Assembly (NCBI GenBank): GCA_017527825.1 | Contig: JAFXPO010000044.1 | Span: forward strand, 1 to 64,000 | Reading direction: 5' to 3' | Origin: Oscillospiraceae bacterium | GTDB lineage: Bacteria; Bacillota; Clostridia; Oscillospirales; Oscillospiraceae | DNA: 64,000 nt | Part shown: positions 43,457 to 52,494 of the stretch, one piece after another | How positions within the stretch are numbered: the first letter of the stretch is position 1 | Layout of the letters: the number at the start of each line of letters is the position of its first letter | Program-made: the position numbers and the translations under genes | Notes under the pieces: generated by a model | What the model saw: only the letters and a program-made list of their open reading frames with translations | The model's database searches: none | What the model was told of the DNA's origin: nothing

Positions 43457-43852
43457 GGACAAGCACGACCTTGTCGAGTGGTCATACCTGCATGTGCTGG
43501 ACGAGTATTATCAGAAAAACCGCGCGGCGATGACCTTTCACCAATGGCTGCTGTTCACGGCGGAGGTCGCGTGGGAGCATCGGCTCATGCTGCAAAAAAT
43601 CGCCCGTTACAGCGGGAAAACAGCCTGCGCGCGTCGTTGCAGCAGCCGCTGACCGAGCGCTGCCTGACGGTGCTGCGCGAGGTGTACGGCGAAACGGTCA
43701 CGGAGCGGCTCCGCGCCGTCGTATCGTTTTATGTCGGCGGCTTAATCAGCTATGTGGAGCGTGCGCTCAGCGAGAACGATATACCGACGCCGGAGCAAAG
43801 CGTCAGGCTTTTTGAGCGCTGCGTTCCCGGCTGCATGGAGAAATATCTGTAA
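43457..43852 (+). pseudogene. TetR-family regulator remnant, truncated and frameshifted
   Basis: The first part (NKDKHDLVEWSYLHVLDEY, then FHQWLLFTAEVAWEHRLML) is the region just after the helix-turn-helix of TetR-like regulators; the DNA-binding helices themselves are missing. Near 43614 one base is lacking, and the protein continues in the next frame (ENSLRASLQQPLTERCLTVL, then ERCVPGCMEKYL) to the stop at 43852. It cannot make a DNA-binding repressor. Confidence 0.65.
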
Positions 43853-43886
43853 GCGGGGGGAAACCGTTTTCCGGTTTCCCCCCGCT
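43852..43886. terminator. Hairpin after the TetR remnant
   Basis: A 14-bp stem (43852-43865 with 43873-43886), very GC-rich, without a long T run. A possible weak terminator. Confidence 0.55.
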
Positions 43887-43959
43887 CTCTCAGGGCGGCG
43901 GTTTCGGCTCAAGGCGAGGCGCACGCCGCAAAATATTTTTCCGATCTGCGCCGGAATGC

Positions 43960-44442
43960 TCAGGCGTTGGTCGCGCTCTGCTCGCTCGCGGTCTCCGCCG
44001 CCTGTTCGGCGGTCTTGCCGTGCTTGCCGCGTTTGTGATGCTTTGCGCTCTCCGCCGCGTCCTCGGTCACTTCCTTGACGCTCTTGTCCACCACCGCGCC
44101 GGTGAGGGCGTCGATCTGATAGGAATAGTGCTGACCGTCGCAGGTGAAACGCACCTTGTACACCACCGTGCCGTCATCCAGCTGGGAAACGCGTGACTTG
44201 ACCTTGCCCTCCGCCGTTACACCGGCATCCGCAAGCGCCTTCGCCTTGGCGGCGTCCTTGCCGATGGCGTTCTCCGGCGCGGCAACCTTTTCGCCTTTGC
44301 CGTGCTTGCGGCGCGTCTTCTGCGTCTCCTCCACGGCTGTTTCGCTTTCGCTTGCGGTATCCGCGGCGAGGGCGGCGGGCGCCAGCGCCGAGAGGGACAA
44401 TACGCCCACCAGGGCAAGTGCCAAAACCTTCTTGTTCTTCAT
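43960..44442 (-). CDS. Secreted PepSY-domain protein
   Basis: A 160-residue exported protein. The signal peptide is at 1-27 (MKNKKVLALALVGVLSLSAL, with cleavage after APAALAA); a charged, Lys/Arg-rich linker follows. One PepSY-like domain at about 58-125 ends in YKVRFTCDGQHYSYQIDALTGAVV, and a low-complexity tail has HHKRGKHGKT. PepSY proteins act outside the membrane, often next to two-component systems. This one is divergent from a response regulator and histidine kinase pair, so shared control is likely. Its ribosome site is CAGGAG. Confidence 0.87.
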   Translation of the reverse strand: MKNKKVLALALVGVLSLSALAPAALAADTASESETAVEETQKTRRKHGKGEKVAAPENAIGKDAAKAKALADAGVTAEGKVKSRVSQLDDGTVVYKVRFTCDGQHYSYQIDALTGAVVDKSVKEVTEDAAESAKHHKRGKHGKTAEQAAETASEQSATNA

Positions 44443-44604
44443 AACATATCACTCCTGTTTTTTGAATTCGCAGGCTTTTCTCGCCTGCTGACGTCAGAAT
44501 ACCAAATCCGCCGGTCGGAAATCCCCGCCAAGCTGCGGCGGATTTTACGAAAATCACACGAAACGCTTCGTATGGATTGCGGCAGCTTCCGCCGCTGTTC
44601 GGCA

Positions 44605-44633
44605 TTGCTTTTCCCCGGCGGCGCTGATACAAT
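44605..44633 (+). promoter_or_regulatory. Promoter of the response regulator-kinase pair
   Basis: TTGCTT (44605-44610), 17-base spacer, TACAAT (44628-44633). Confidence 0.72.
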
Positions 44634-44663
44634 GTCCTTATCAGTACAAAGGAGGCGGCGGAC

Positions 44664-45359
44664 ATGGCAAACGAGGCAAAGCGCATCTATATCGCCGACG
44701 ATGACGACAACATCCGTCAGGTCGTCAAGACCTTTCTCGCAAGCGACGGCTATCAGGTGGAGGACTTCCCCACCGGCGATCTGCTGCTGGAGCGCTTCGC
44801 GCAAAGCCCCTGCGATCTGGCGATCCTCGACGTAATGATGCCCGGCTCCGACGGCTTTACGGTCTGCACGGAGCTGCGCAAGGTCAGCACGGTGCCCATC
44901 ATCATGCTCACCGCCCGCGATTCCGAGAACGACTACGCCATGGGGCTGGGACTTGGCAGCGACGATTACATCACCAAGCCGTTTTCCGCCATGGCGCTGC
45001 TGATGCGCGTGCGCGCCATCTTCCGGCGCATTGACTTCGAGAGAGAGAAGCATAGCGCGCCCGCCGCCGTCGCCGTCGGGAAGCTGACGCTGGACGTGGG
45101 CAGCCGGCATATCTCAAAGGACGCTCAGCCGCTGGCGCTGACGCCGACGGAGTACGAGGTTTTGAAATATCTGATGCTCCACGCGAACCAGGCGGTCTCC
45201 CGCGAGGAGCTGCTCAACACCGTCTGGGGCTTTGAGACCGCCGTGGAGACCCGCGCCACCGACGACACGGTGCGGCGGCTGCGCCAAAAGCTGGACGGCT
45301 GCGGCGTCAGCATTGCGGCGGTCTGGGGCTTCGGCTTCCGTCTGGAGGAAAACGCATGA
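44664..45359 (+). CDS. OmpR/PhoB-type response regulator
   Basis: A 231-residue two-domain regulator. The receiver at 1-120 has the acidic pocket (DDDD at 12-15), phospho-acceptor Asp56 in LAILDVMMPG and Lys in DDYITKPFS; the winged helix at about 135-230 includes LALTPTEYEVLKYLMLH and DDTVRRLRQKLD. AAAGGAGG precedes ATG 44664. It overlaps the kinase gene by four bases. Targets may include the divergent PepSY gene and the DUF4353-type lipoprotein gene downstream. Confidence 0.95.
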   Translation: MANEAKRIYIADDDDNIRQVVKTFLASDGYQVEDFPTGDLLLERFAQSPCDLAILDVMMPGSDGFTVCTELRKVSTVPIIMLTARDSENDYAMGLGLGSDDYITKPFSAMALLMRVRAIFRRIDFEREKHSAPAAVAVGKLTLDVGSRHISKDAQPLALTPTEYEVLKYLMLHANQAVSREELLNTVWGFETAVETRATDDTVRRLRQKLDGCGVSIAAVWGFGFRLEENA

Positions 45360-46690
45360 ACAGGCAGTGGCACATTCAGACGCGGATTCTGCTCACGCTG
45401 ATCGGTCTGACGGCGGCGATCCTGCTGACGGTCGGGCTGGCGTTCAACCTCTCCGTGCGCGGCTATATCCGCTCCCGCGTTGCGGCGCAGCTGACTTCTG
45501 TTTCCGAGAGCGCGTCCTCTGACCGGCGCGGCGACCGGGCGCACGGCAAGCGGGAACGTCCCGACCGCATCACCGGCACCACGGGCAACGCCGTCGTCCT
45601 CGATGAAAACGGCGCGCTGGTCTCCTACCTGCGTGGGGACGCGGACGTGGCGGAGACGCTCGCGGCGTATTATCAAACCCACGGATTCGGCGGCAACGCC
45701 CACTACCGGACGCTCACGATCGGGGAGGAGACCTACGCGGTCTCCGTCTCCGACGACCCGGTGCAAAGCGGGTATTATCTTGTGTCCTATGTGGACGTGA
45801 CCTCGATCCTCGCGTTCACCGCGCGGATCAACACGGTGCTGTTGCTCATCATCTGCGCGGCGATCCTGCTCTCAGTGGTGTTGAGCCGCCGCTTTGCCAG
45901 ATCGTTTGCCGCGCCTGTGCAGGAGCTGTCTGCCTTTGCCCGCGAGATCGGCGGGGGAAGCTTTGCGCCGCGCGATCTGCGCTTTCAGGACGTGGAGTTC
46001 GCTCAGCTGGCGGATTCGATGAACCGGATGGCGGCGGCGCTGCACAAGGCAAAGCAGGAACAGGAGGTGTTCTTTCAGAACGTCTCCCATGAGTTGCGCA
46101 CGCCGCTGACCTCCATCCGCGGAAACGCGGAGGGCATCGTATATGGTGTGATGGAGCCGCAGGCGGCGGCGAAGGTCATCCTCGCGGAATCCGACAAGCT
46201 CGGCGGCATGGTGGAGGACATTCTCTATCTCTCCCGCATGGGCAAAGCCGCGCCGGAGGGCGCGGCGGCGACGCTGGACTTGCGTGAGGTGCTGGACCTC
46301 TGCGTCAGCGAGCAGCGCGCGGAGGCGGAGGGCAAGGGCGTTTCGTTCCGCTTTGATTTCGACGATGCGCCCGTGATGCTCTCCATTCGCGAGCAGGACG
46401 CGCAGCGGCTGTTCGGAAACCTGATCTCCAACGCGATCCGCTACGCGAAAAGCGAGGTGACGCTTGTGTGCCGCGCAGAGGAACACGCCGTCCTCGTCCG
46501 AATTGCCGACGACGGACCGGGCATCTCCCCCGACGACCTGCCCCACATTTTTGAACGGTTTTACAAGGGTGCGGGCGGCAAGCACGGCATTGGGCTTTCC
46601 ATTGCCCAGTCCGTCGCGCAGGCATACCGCGGAACGCTGACCGCCCGCGGCGACGGCGGCGCGGTGTTTGAGGCGCGATTTCCACGGTGA
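45356..46690 (+). CDS. Membrane sensor histidine kinase
   Basis: A 444-residue kinase with TM1 at about 12-31, an extracytoplasmic region of about 125 residues, TM2 at about 158-178, a HAMP linker, the H-box FFQNVSHELRTPLTSIRGN near 238-256, the N-box LFGNLISNAIRYAKS, and ATP lid motifs DDGPGIS and GGKHGIGLSIAQ. It pairs with the response regulator just upstream. A terminator follows six bases after the stop. Confidence 0.95.
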   Translation: MNRQWHIQTRILLTLIGLTAAILLTVGLAFNLSVRGYIRSRVAAQLTSVSESASSDRRGDRAHGKRERPDRITGTTGNAVVLDENGALVSYLRGDADVAETLAAYYQTHGFGGNAHYRTLTIGEETYAVSVSDDPVQSGYYLVSYVDVTSILAFTARINTVLLLIICAAILLSVVLSRRFARSFAAPVQELSAFAREIGGGSFAPRDLRFQDVEFAQLADSMNRMAAALHKAKQEQEVFFQNVSHELRTPLTSIRGNAEGIVYGVMEPQAAAKVILAESDKLGGMVEDILYLSRMGKAAPEGAAATLDLREVLDLCVSEQRAEAEGKGVSFRFDFDDAPVMLSIREQDAQRLFGNLISNAIRYAKSEVTLVCRAEEHAVLVRIADDGPGISPDDLPHIFERFYKGAGGKHGIGLSIAQSVAQAYRGTLTARGDGGAVFEARFPR

Positions 46691-46695
46691 ACGCG

Positions 46696-46724
46696 AAAGG
46701 CTTCGGAGCTCCGAAGCCTTTTTT
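46696..46724 (+). terminator. Terminator after the two-component pair
   Basis: An 11-bp stem (46696-46706 with 46711-46721) with an AGCT loop and a T run to 46724. Confidence 0.92.
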
Positions 46725-46825
46725 CGTATGTTTTGCGTAAATTCCGCCGCAGCTTTTCGGGGATTGTTTCTGCTCTTCTCGCTATACTGTATCCAGAATC
46801 CCAAATTTGAAAGGAGTCTTTCACC

Positions 46826-48121
46826 ATGAAATGTAAATATACGAAGTTTCTTCCCCTCGCCCTTTCGGCGGCGATGCTCTTCACCGGCTGCGCGGCGCAG
46901 CAGGTCGTTTCCACCGCGGCGGACGATACCGTTTCGCCCACCGCGATTTCTCAAACGGTTGAGAGTCTGGATAACTTGACGACGGCGGACAGCGCCGATA
47001 CCGCGGAGGAAACCGAATCCTCCAGCGAGGCGTTTTCCAAACGCGATCTCTCCGGCGAGTATGACGCATCCGAGGCGGTCACAATTCAGCTAAACGGCGA
47101 CAGCGCGAGCTGCGACGGCGCGGGCGTGAGCGTCAGCGGTTCCACCGTCACCATTACGGCGGCGGGCACCTATCTTCTCTCCGGCATGCTGAACGGCAGC
47201 GTCATCGTGGACGCGACAAAGGACGACAAGGTGCAGCTGGTGCTCAGCGGTGTGACCGTCCAATCCGATACCTTCGCCGCCATTTACGTCAAGCAGGCGG
47301 ATAAGGTGTTCGTCACGCTCGCGGACGGCACGGTGAACAGTCTCTCAAACGGCGGCAGCTTCGTTCAGGTCGACGAAAACGAGGTGGACGCGGTGGTCTA
47401 CGCCAAGGACGACATCACCTTCAACGGCACGGGCACGCTCCGAATCAGCTCCCCCGCCGGTCACGGAATCTCCGGCAAGGACGAGGTGACCATCACCAAC
47501 GGCGTCTATGAGATCGCGGCGGCTGAACATGCGATCCGCGCCAAGGACAGCCTTGCCATTGCGGGCGGCACGTTCACCCTCGCCGCCGGCAACGACGGAC
47601 TGCATGCCGAGAACGGTGACGACGACACGCTGGGCAACATCTATATCGCGGGCGGAGATTTCACCATTCAGGTCTCCGACGACGCGATCCACGCCAACAC
47701 GCTGCTCCAAATCGACGGTGGAACCTTTGACATCACCGGCGCCGAGGGTCTGGAGGCAACCTATGTCCAGATCAACGACGGCACGATCCGCATTTCCGCC
47801 AGCGACGACGGCGTCAACGCCGCGTACAAGTCCTCCGCCTACACCCCGACGGTGGAGATCAACGGCGGCACGCTCACGATCACGATGGGTGCCGGCGACA
47901 CAGACGGCATCGACTCCAACGGCAATATTGTGATCAACGGCGGCACCGTCGACGTGACCGGTCAGTCCGCGTTCGACTGCGACGGAACGGCGACCTACAA
48001 CGGCGGCACGCTCATCGTCAACGGTCAGCAGGTCGACTCCATCCCCACGCAGATGATGGGCGGACACGGCGGCATGATGGGCGGCATGGGCGGCTTCGGA
48101 AACGGCGGTCGCCACGGCTGA
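46826..48121 (+). CDS. Carbohydrate-binding-domain (DUF4353-type) lipoprotein
   Basis: A 431-residue surface lipoprotein: signal sequence with lipobox FTGC (Cys22), a Ser/Thr/acid-rich linker to about 75, then a right-handed beta-helix-like repeat region with recurring GGT, ING and DGI patterns (GNDGLHAEN, SDDAIHANT, SDDGVNAAY) as in DUF4353 proteins, and a Gly/Met-rich tail (MMGGHGGMMGGMGG). Similar proteins are found next to PepSY/two-component loci in gut Clostridia; the ligand is unknown. GAAAGGAG precedes ATG 46826. Confidence 0.88.
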   Translation: MKCKYTKFLPLALSAAMLFTGCAAQQVVSTAADDTVSPTAISQTVESLDNLTTADSADTAEETESSSEAFSKRDLSGEYDASEAVTIQLNGDSASCDGAGVSVSGSTVTITAAGTYLLSGMLNGSVIVDATKDDKVQLVLSGVTVQSDTFAAIYVKQADKVFVTLADGTVNSLSNGGSFVQVDENEVDAVVYAKDDITFNGTGTLRISSPAGHGISGKDEVTITNGVYEIAAAEHAIRAKDSLAIAGGTFTLAAGNDGLHAENGDDDTLGNIYIAGGDFTIQVSDDAIHANTLLQIDGGTFDITGAEGLEATYVQINDGTIRISASDDGVNAAYKSSAYTPTVEINGGTLTITMGAGDTDGIDSNGNIVINGGTVDVTGQSAFDCDGTATYNGGTLIVNGQQVDSIPTQMMGGHGGMMGGMGGFGNGGRHG

Positions 48122-48151
48122 TCGAACCGGTTGATTTCCCGTCGGAATTGC

Positions 48152-48187
48152 AAAGCAGCCTGCTTTCCAAAAGCAGGCTGCTTTTTT
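48152..48187 (+). terminator. Terminator after the DUF4353-type gene
   Basis: A perfect 14-bp stem (48152-48165 with 48171-48184) followed by T's to 48188. Confidence 0.93.
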
Positions 48188-48265
48188 TATCTTCCAGCCG
48201 GCGCTTCTTTTACGCCCCGTTCTTCGTTTCCTTCCGGTATTATCACGCAGCCGCCCGCCGCCCTC

Positions 48266-48314
48266 TTGACAGGTGACCGTTCGTTCTCTATAATGTAAGA
48301 GAGCGAACGGTCAC
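48266..48314 (+). promoter_or_regulatory. Consensus promoter inside a 42-bp operator-like dyad (ABC exporter)
   Basis: TTGACA (48266-48271), 17-base spacer, TATAAT (48289-48294). A 16-bp inverted repeat (48273-48288 with 48299-48314, one mismatch, 10-base centre) brackets the -10 box. The arms contain GACCGTTCG, a style common in TetR-family operators. A bound dimer or pair of dimers would block polymerase. No intact repressor gene lies next to it. Confidence 0.82.
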
Positions 48315-48387
48315 GCATCATCGCGCGAACCGAGGGTTTACTTGGCACTTGATTCAATTCTGTGTGGCACGACGGAGGGCAATCAAC

Positions 48388-49119
48388 ATGAGCGAAACGG
48401 TAATGCTGGAAATCCGGCACTATTCCAAATCCTACGGCGGCGGGAAAAAGGCGGCGGACGACGTGAGCCTCACCGTTATGGGCGGTGACATTTATGGCTT
48501 CATCGGTCACAACGGCGCAGGCAAATCCACGACGATCCGCGCCGTGGTGGGTGTGCTGGACTTCACCGAGGGCGACATTTTCATCGACGGTCACTCCGTC
48601 AAGACGGAGCCGATGGCGTGCAAACGCGTCACGGCGTACATTCCCGACAATCCCGACCTCTATGAGAACCTGACCGGTATTCAATACCTGAACTTCATCG
48701 CGGACGTGTTCGGCATCGGCGCCGCGGAACGGGAGACGAGCATCAGGCAGTACGCCGACCAGTTTGAGATCACCGCCGATCTGGGCGGGCTGATTGGCGC
48801 CTACTCCCACGGCATGAAGCAGAAGCTCGCGATCATCTCCGCGCTGATCCACCATCCCAGACTGCTGGTGCTGGACGAGCCATTTGTGGGGCTGGACCCG
48901 AAGGCGTCCTTCACGCTCAAGGAGATCATGCATGAGCTGTGCCGTCAGGGCACGGCGGTCTTTTTCTCCACGCATGTGCTGGACGTGGCGGAGAAGCTGT
49001 GCAACAAGGTCGCCATCATCAAGCACGGCAAGATCATCGCCTCCGGCGCCATGGAGGAACTGACCGCGGGTCACTCGCTGGAAGAAACGTTTTTGGAGGC
49101 GGACGGTGATGAAACATAG
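48388..49119 (+). CDS. ABC transporter ATP-binding protein
   Basis: A 243-residue ATPase: Walker A GHNGAGKST near residues 40-48, Q-loop region, the signature written YSHGMKQKL, Walker B LLVLDEPFVGLDP and the switch histidine in FFSTHVLD. This is the ABC-2 export-type family. I chose ATG 48388 with GGAGG upstream over a TTG thirteen codons earlier. It overlaps the permease gene by eleven bases; the pair is one export unit under the dyad-controlled promoter. The substrate is unknown. Confidence 0.93.
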   Translation: MSETVMLEIRHYSKSYGGGKKAADDVSLTVMGGDIYGFIGHNGAGKSTTIRAVVGVLDFTEGDIFIDGHSVKTEPMACKRVTAYIPDNPDLYENLTGIQYLNFIADVFGIGAAERETSIRQYADQFEITADLGGLIGAYSHGMKQKLAIISALIHHPRLLVLDEPFVGLDPKASFTLKEIMHELCRQGTAVFFSTHVLDVAEKLCNKVAIIKHGKIIASGAMEELTAGHSLEETFLEADGDET

Positions 49120-50704
49120 TATCCTGCTGCTCAAAACACTGCTGCGCTCCACCAGCGCCCGCAACATCTACCGCTATACGACGGACCGGAAAAAGCGCAG
49201 GCGCATCGTGGGCGGCACCGTCGGCGTCGTTTGCCTGTACGCCATGGTCATGGCGTACAGCGTCGCCATGTGCATGGGCTATGGCAGTGCGGGGCTGATC
49301 GACGCCGCGCCGGCGCTGTGCGCGCTGACGGTCAGCGCGCTCGCGCTCCTGTTCACGTTCCTCAAGACCAACGGATATCTGTTCAACTTTAAAGAATACG
49401 ACATGCTGATGTCGCTTCCCTTTGAGGCGAAAACCGTCGCGCTCTGCAAGTTCCTCTATATGTATGTCAAGAGCCTGCCCTGGTATCTGAGCGTCTCGCT
49501 TGCCATGCTGATCGGCTACGGCATTTTCGCCCGACCGGCGGCGTATGTGTATCCGCTCTGGGTCGCGCTGTCGTTCTTCCTGCCTGTCATCCCGATGCTT
49601 GTCTCCGCCTTTCTCGGCTTTCTGATCGCCAGAGTCAGCGCGGGATTTCGGAAAACCAATCTCATTCAGACGCTGCTCACGTTTCTCTTTGTCCTATTCT
49701 GCTTTTCGCTGCGCTTTATCATCGAGGCTCTGTTTCGGGACGACAAGGTGGAGGCGACGCTGAAGACTGTCTCCGCAATGACCGACAGCGCGGCGGGTAT
49801 CTATCTGCCCGCGAAGTGGTTTTCCGACGCGGTCACGATGCGCGCCCCGTTGGACGCGCTGCTGCTGATCGGTGTGAGCGCACTGCTGTTCGCGGCGGTG
49901 TTCCAAGTCGTCGGCAGCTCGTACCGGAACATCAACTCCGCGCTCAAATCCCACGCCGCCGCGAAGCGCTATCAGATGACCGCGCAGAAGCAGCGGAGCG
50001 TCACCGCCGCCATCGCGTTCAAGGAATGGAAGCGGCTGACCGGCTCCACCGCGTACATGGTCAACGGCGCCATGGGAGAGGTGCTGGCGGTGCTGCTGGG
50101 CGTCGCCACGCTCCTCGTCGGTTTTGACCGCATCGTTGCCATCGTCACGCAAAACGCGCCCTTCGACGCGGCGATCCTACAGCCAGCGATCCCGTTCATC
50201 GTCTATTTCCTCGTCGGCATGATGGCGACCACAGCATGCTCCCCGTCGCTGGAGGGCAAGAACTACTGGATCGTCCAGAGCCTGCCCATCGGAGCAAAAA
50301 CCCTGTATCAGGGCAAGATGCTCTTTAACATGATGCTGTCCGTTCCGGCAATGGCGATTTCGACCCTGTGCCTGTGCGTCTCCGCGAAGGTTCCTGCGTT
50401 GGACACGCTGCTGTATCTGCTGCTCGGTCTTGCGCTGTGCGCGTTCTCAACGGCGTGGGGCTGTGTCTGCGGCGTCCGGCACATGCGGCTGGACTGGGAG
50501 AACGAGATCGAGGTCATCAAGCAGGGCGCGGGAGTGGCGATCTATCTGCTGCCGAACATGTTCGTTGTCATGGGATTGACCGTGCTGGCGGTCGTTCTCG
50601 GACTGCGCATGGATCATCGGCTGCTGACGCTTGCTTTTGCCGCGGTTGCCGCGGCGCTCGCCGCGCTGAGCTACCGGCGGGTCATAATCCTTTCAACGCG
50701 ATAA
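49109..50704 (+). CDS. ABC-2-type transporter permease
   Basis: A 531-residue polytopic membrane protein with about 12 hydrophobic helices; residues 1-35 are a basic cytoplasmic start. The middle AFKEWKRLTGSTAYMVNG is typical of large ABC-2 permeases with two fused half-domains. Start ATG 49109 (a GTG sits just before it). It partners the ATPase upstream. Similar pairs move antimicrobial peptides, lipids or drugs; no substrate evidence is visible here. Gene fragments begin right after its stop. Confidence 0.88.
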   Translation: MKHSILLLKTLLRSTSARNIYRYTTDRKKRRRIVGGTVGVVCLYAMVMAYSVAMCMGYGSAGLIDAAPALCALTVSALALLFTFLKTNGYLFNFKEYDMLMSLPFEAKTVALCKFLYMYVKSLPWYLSVSLAMLIGYGIFARPAAYVYPLWVALSFFLPVIPMLVSAFLGFLIARVSAGFRKTNLIQTLLTFLFVLFCFSLRFIIEALFRDDKVEATLKTVSAMTDSAAGIYLPAKWFSDAVTMRAPLDALLLIGVSALLFAAVFQVVGSSYRNINSALKSHAAAKRYQMTAQKQRSVTAAIAFKEWKRLTGSTAYMVNGAMGEVLAVLLGVATLLVGFDRIVAIVTQNAPFDAAILQPAIPFIVYFLVGMMATTACSPSLEGKNYWIVQSLPIGAKTLYQGKMLFNMMLSVPAMAISTLCLCVSAKVPALDTLLYLLLGLALCAFSTAWGCVCGVRHMRLDWENEIEVIKQGAGVAIYLLPNMFVVMGLTVLAVVLGLRMDHRLLTLAFAAVAAALAALSYRRVIILSTR

Positions 50705-50732
50705 GAAAAACGCAGGAGCAAACTTATACGGA

Positions 50733-50879
50733 ATGCCCGCGCCGCTCAAGGCGCTGCTCGACCGCACGCTGCCCCTGTCCTCCATGGCGATGCGAAAGGT
50801 CGGCGAGCGGTACGAGCACGTCGAGCAGGCGGACTTTTCCCATTTGCGGTATCTGATGATCTGCGGCTGGCGCTCGTAA
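50733..50879 (+). pseudogene. Fragment of a flavodoxin-fold NAD(P)H oxidoreductase
   Basis: A 48-codon open frame. It reads YGMPAPLKALLDRTLPLSSM and then EHVEQADFSHLRYLMICG, the active-loop and following helix of NADPH-dependent FMN reductase-like proteins. Both the N-terminal strand with the FMN phosphate loop and the C-terminal half are missing. It is not expected to be functional. Confidence 0.6.
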
Positions 50880-50881
50880 AG

Positions 50882-51073
50882 CAAGCCGGAGCCGTTGACG
50901 CAGCCGTGGCTTGGGCTTTGAAGCAAGCCGGCGTAACGCGCGTGGAGGCAGAGACGGAGCCGGACAACACTGCTTCCCAGCGAGTTCTCGAAAAATGCGG
51001 ATTCCTGCCATCCGGTACGTTTGGGGAAGAAGGTCCGCGGTTTTTCAAGGCGGCATCCACCCCGGAAAGTTGA
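50882..51073 (+). pseudogene. C-terminal fragment of a GNAT acetyltransferase
   Basis: In the frame from 50882 the text AWALKQAGVTRVEAETEPDN and then TASQRVLEKCGFLPSG is motif A/B of GNAT enzymes and runs to a stop at 51071-51073. The first two thirds of the gene are absent; it abuts the flavodoxin-like fragment directly. Confidence 0.65.
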
Positions 51074-51201
51074 GGCGAATCCGGCATTGAGGGCGCTGAT
51101 TTGCGTATGACACGTTTCGTATCATCGATGTGACCGGTCGTTTCTTGTGGTTTTCTCCCGTTTTCGGTACGATTTATCCCGTCAGACACAGAAAGGACGG
51201 G

Positions 51202-51888
51202 ATGCATGTGAAGCGAAACAAAACCGGCAAATTATGGACGGCAATCGGATTTCTGGCTGCCTTTGCGCTGTGGACAGCGCTGATTCGCGGCGTTGATGTG
51301 CGAGCGGTGGGGCCGGATGGGACAAGCGTCGGCTTCGCGGTGTTCAATTGTTGGTTTCATCGCCTCACCAGCGTACACATGACCATTTACACCGTCACCG
51401 ACTGGCTGGGGCTTGTGCCAATCGCCGTCTGCCTGTGCTTTGGCGCGCTTGGCGCGGCGCAGCTTTTCCGGCGCAAAAGCCTGCAGCGGGTCGACGCGGA
51501 CATCATCCTTCTGGGGCTCTACTATCTTCTGGTACTCTCTACCTACCTGTTTTTTGAAACAGTGCCCATCAATTACCGTCCGATCCTGATCGACGGCGCG
51601 TTGGAGGCGTCCTATCCCTCCTCCACGACGCTTCTGGTGCTGAGCGTGATGCCGACGCTGAAGCTTCAGGTCGACCGAAGGGCGAAGGAGCCTTTGCCAC
51701 GACAAATCACAGCGCTATTTGTCTTCGCGTTTTCGGCGTTTATGGTGATCGGGAGACTGCTCTCCGGCGTACACTGGGCGACGGATATCATCGGCGCGGT
51801 TTTCCTGAGCATGGGACTGTTTTCGCTGTACCGATACGCTGTCGATGCGATGGATCACTGCGGGGAGGCTACGGATGGAATTCAATGA
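51202..51888 (+). CDS. PAP2-family membrane phosphatase-like protein
   Basis: A 228-residue membrane protein with about six helices. The PAP2 signature is partly kept: NYRP, then YPSSTT in the place of PSGH, and GRLLSGVHWATDIIG in place of SRxxxxxHxxxD. The histidine of the second motif is a threonine, as in some clostridial PAP2 relatives, so lipid-phosphatase activity is not certain. ATG 51202 follows AAAGGA. Its end overlaps the XRE regulator gene by 14 bases. Confidence 0.82.
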   Translation: MHVKRNKTGKLWTAIGFLAAFALWTALIRGVDVRAVGPDGTSVGFAVFNCWFHRLTSVHMTIYTVTDWLGLVPIAVCLCFGALGAAQLFRRKSLQRVDADIILLGLYYLLVLSTYLFFETVPINYRPILIDGALEASYPSSTTLLVLSVMPTLKLQVDRRAKEPLPRQITALFVFAFSAFMVIGRLLSGVHWATDIIGAVFLSMGLFSLYRYAVDAMDHCGEATDGIQ

Positions 51889-52477
51889 AAAATTGCAGGA
51901 ATTGCGAAAAAGCAAGGGTCTCACGCAGGAGGAACTGGCAGAAGCGCTGTACGTCTCCAGAACCGCCATTTCCAAATGGGAATCCGGCCGAGGATATCCC
52001 GGCATCGACTCGCTCAAGGAGCTTTCCCGCTTTTTCTCCGTGACGATCGATGAACTGATCTGCCCCGAGGAGATCATCTCCGCCGCGGAGGAGGAAAAGC
52101 AAACGGCTGTCAGCCGATATGTCGCGCTGATCTGCAACGCCTTGGATGCCCTCACGGCGATGCTGCTCTTCCTGCCTGCCTTCGGAAACGGAGCGGGCGC
52201 GCCGACAGCCGTGTCCCTGATGGGGCTGTCCGGCATTCGTTCGTGGCTGAAAACCGTGTTCCTGTCCGTAATCGGCGTGACCGTGCTCAACGGGACCTGC
52301 GGCGTGATTCTCGTCCGATTCGACCGACCGCTCTGGAACCGCCATCGCGTAGTCACGGGGCTGTCGCTGTCCACTGTCGGCGTTGCCGTTTTTATCGCCG
52401 CGCGGCAGCCCTACGCGGGGATCATTTTCTTCGCGCTGCTGGTCATCAAAGCCTTTTTCATCTATAAAGCAAAGTAA
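51875..52477 (+). CDS. XRE-family regulator with membrane domain
   Basis: A 200-residue protein: a helix-turn-helix XRE domain at about 5-60 (LRKSKGLTQEELAEALYVSR, then TAISKWESGRGYP) and, after a linker, about four hydrophobic helices from 85 to 195. Such membrane-tied XRE proteins sense envelope or host signals. ATG 51875 has GGGGAGG upstream. It is co-transcribed with the PAP2-like gene and the GNAT gene. Confidence 0.9.
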   Translation: MEFNEKLQELRKSKGLTQEELAEALYVSRTAISKWESGRGYPGIDSLKELSRFFSVTIDELICPEEIISAAEEEKQTAVSRYVALICNALDALTAMLLFLPAFGNGAGAPTAVSLMGLSGIRSWLKTVFLSVIGVTVLNGTCGVILVRFDRPLWNRHRVVTGLSLSTVGVAVFIAARQPYAGIIFFALLVIKAFFIYKAK

Positions 52478-52494
52478 TGTAAGGAGACGGAACT

